Part shown: one piece after another, positions 63,328 through 64,000 of the stretch
Numbering within the stretch: the stretch's first letter is position 1
Layout: every line of letters starts with the position of its first letter
DNA from: an uncultured Eubacteriales bacterium
Lineage (GTDB): Bacteria; Bacillota; Clostridia; Oscillospirales; Acutalibacteraceae
Assembly: GCA_900540235.1 (NCBI GenBank)
Contig: UQEY01000004.1
Location: 33,805-97,804 of the forward strand
Direction of reading: 5' to 3'
Length of the DNA stretch: 64,000 bases
The notes under the pieces: model-generated
Seen by the model: the letters and a program-made list of their open reading frames with translations, nothing else
What the model was told of the DNA's origin: nothing
The model's database searches: none
Made by a program: the position numbers and the translations under genes

Positions 63328-63930
63328 ATGAAATTTGCTAAAATTTTCGTTCCTGTTTTTATGTCATTAGTATTATTTTTAGGTATTGCTCAACCGGTTG
63401 TCGGCGCCGTCAAAACAAGTGAGCACATAAGTAATAAAGTATTTAGGCTTCATATACTTGCAAATTCCGATTCAACAGATGACCAAAATATTAAACTTAT
63501 GCTTAAAAACTATATTTTGGAAAATACTCAGGACATAATCGGCGGTAAAACACTTGATGAAGCAATAGAAAACGCTAAAAATAATACGAAAGAAATTACC
63601 GATATGTGCAACGAATATTTAAAATCAAAAGGCTTTGATTATAAAGTTAAGGTAAATGTTGTTAAAGAATATTTCAAAACAAGAGTATATGACGATTTTA
63701 CACTTCCAGCAGGTAAATATAATTCACTTAAAATTGAAATAGGTGAGGGTAAGGGGCATAATTGGTGGTGCATAGTATTTCCAAGTGTTTGCCTTTCTGC
63801 CTGTACCGAATCTATGGGCGATTACCTTACCGATGATGAAATGAACCTTGTTTCAAATACCTATTCTCCAAAATTTAAAATAGTGGAAATTTATGAATCT
63901 ACCAAGGAAAAAATTAAAAAAATGAGATAA
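63328..63930 (+). CDS. spoIIR: Stage II sporulation protein R (SpoIIR)
   Basis: The product has 200 residues. A signal-like N-terminus (about 5-27) is followed by FRLHILANSDSTDDQNIKLMLK (the strongest family mark) and GKGHNWWCIVFPSVC. SpoIIR is made in the forespore and secreted into the intermembrane space, where it triggers SpoIIGA to process pro-sigma-E. In most sporeformers its gene is under sigma-F; the sequence just upstream here is the terminator hairpin, and no convincing sigma-F site was found in the YigZ tail. Confidence 0.94.
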   Translation: MKFAKIFVPVFMSLVLFLGIAQPVVGAVKTSEHISNKVFRLHILANSDSTDDQNIKLMLKNYILENTQDIIGGKTLDEAIENAKNNTKEITDMCNEYLKSKGFDYKVKVNVVKEYFKTRVYDDFTLPAGKYNSLKIEIGEGKGHNWWCIVFPSVCLSACTESMGDYLTDDEMNLVSNTYSPKFKIVEIYESTKEKIKKMR

Positions 63931-63947
63931 ATTATAATTTATAATAG

Positions 63948-63998
63948 GTTGACGGCTTTCAGCCACATTATAGTTTTTCTCTCCCTCAGTCAACAAAG
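63948..63998. repeat. Partial intergenic palindromic repeat cut by the window edge
   Basis: After spoIIR the sequence becomes a nested palindrome: GTTGAC (63948-63953) with GTCAAC (63987-63992), and inside it GGCT-TTC-AGCC (63954-63964). The CTCCCTCAGTCA segment resembles, from memory, dispersed repeats of gut Clostridia that continue as TGACAGCTCCCTC. The mirror half lies outside the window. Confidence 0.4.
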
Positions 63999-64000
63999 TT

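Overview
The window comes from an AT-rich, endospore-forming member of the Clostridia. The gene content points to a gut Ruminococcaceae/Oscillospirales-type Firmicute, but this is an inference from gene families, gene order and base composition; no rRNA is present to confirm it. Sporulation is indicated by spoVM, which is only 29 codons long, and by spoIIR. A B. subtilis-like order of housekeeping genes supports the phylum.

Region 1 (1-14112) is accessory. It starts with the tail of a secreted fibronectin-III protein. Then, on the minus strand, come an AraC-GyrI-GNAT fusion regulator, a GPH-type sugar symporter, a P-loop kinase, a promoter/32-codon ORF/terminator unit, a MATE exporter and a GH127 beta-L-arabinofuranosidase broken by one frameshift. 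Next is a vitamin B6 module: a MocR-type regulator whose cofactor lysine is replaced by alanine, divergent from a pyridoxal kinase and an ECF S-component. A small radical SAM protein, an MFS permease, a candidate structured RNA with its own terminator and a phosphoesterase follow.

Region 2 (14230-26563) holds the macromolecular-synthesis cluster dgt-dnaG-rpoD and a run of small genes (tmk, DUF2156, GNAT, DJ-1, fthC), then mltG, a U32 peptidase, a penicillin-binding protein with an altered third motif, and a WYL regulator.

Region 3 (26564-33113) has two tRNA-Leu genes behind a perfect-consensus promoter, then about 700 bp of decayed sequence (short repeats, a hairpin, a gene remnant), then an L-arabinose operon (FGGY kinase, araA, araD). 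A secreted VanW-family protein is attached to the end of that operon. The arabinofuranosidase and symporter of region 1 would fit the same pathway.

Region 4 (33233-46464) is one long run: yicC-remA-gmk-rpoZ-priA-def-fmt-yugP-rsmB-rlmN-prpC-prkC-rsgA-thiN-(47-aa ORF)-spoVM. It follows the B. subtilis order but lacks coaBC and rpe at their usual places and has the peptidase gene inserted. It covers nucleotide supply, translation initiation, rRNA modification, Ser/Thr signalling and a spore-coat anchor.

Region 5 (46543-63998) carries ligA, an unrecognised membrane protein, murD, two overlapping M42 peptidases, further small enzymes, addB-addA for double-strand-break repair, rpmE, a YigZ-family gene and spoIIR. 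The window ends inside what looks like a dispersed intergenic repeat. No CRISPR array, prophage, complete insertion sequence or defence island is visible. The most original signals are the short promoter-ORF-terminator unit at 4171-4373, the lysine-less MocR, the candidate RNA at 13060-13232, the 47-aa ORF beside spoVM, and two terminator hairpins whose 3' arm contains the next gene's ribosome binding site.
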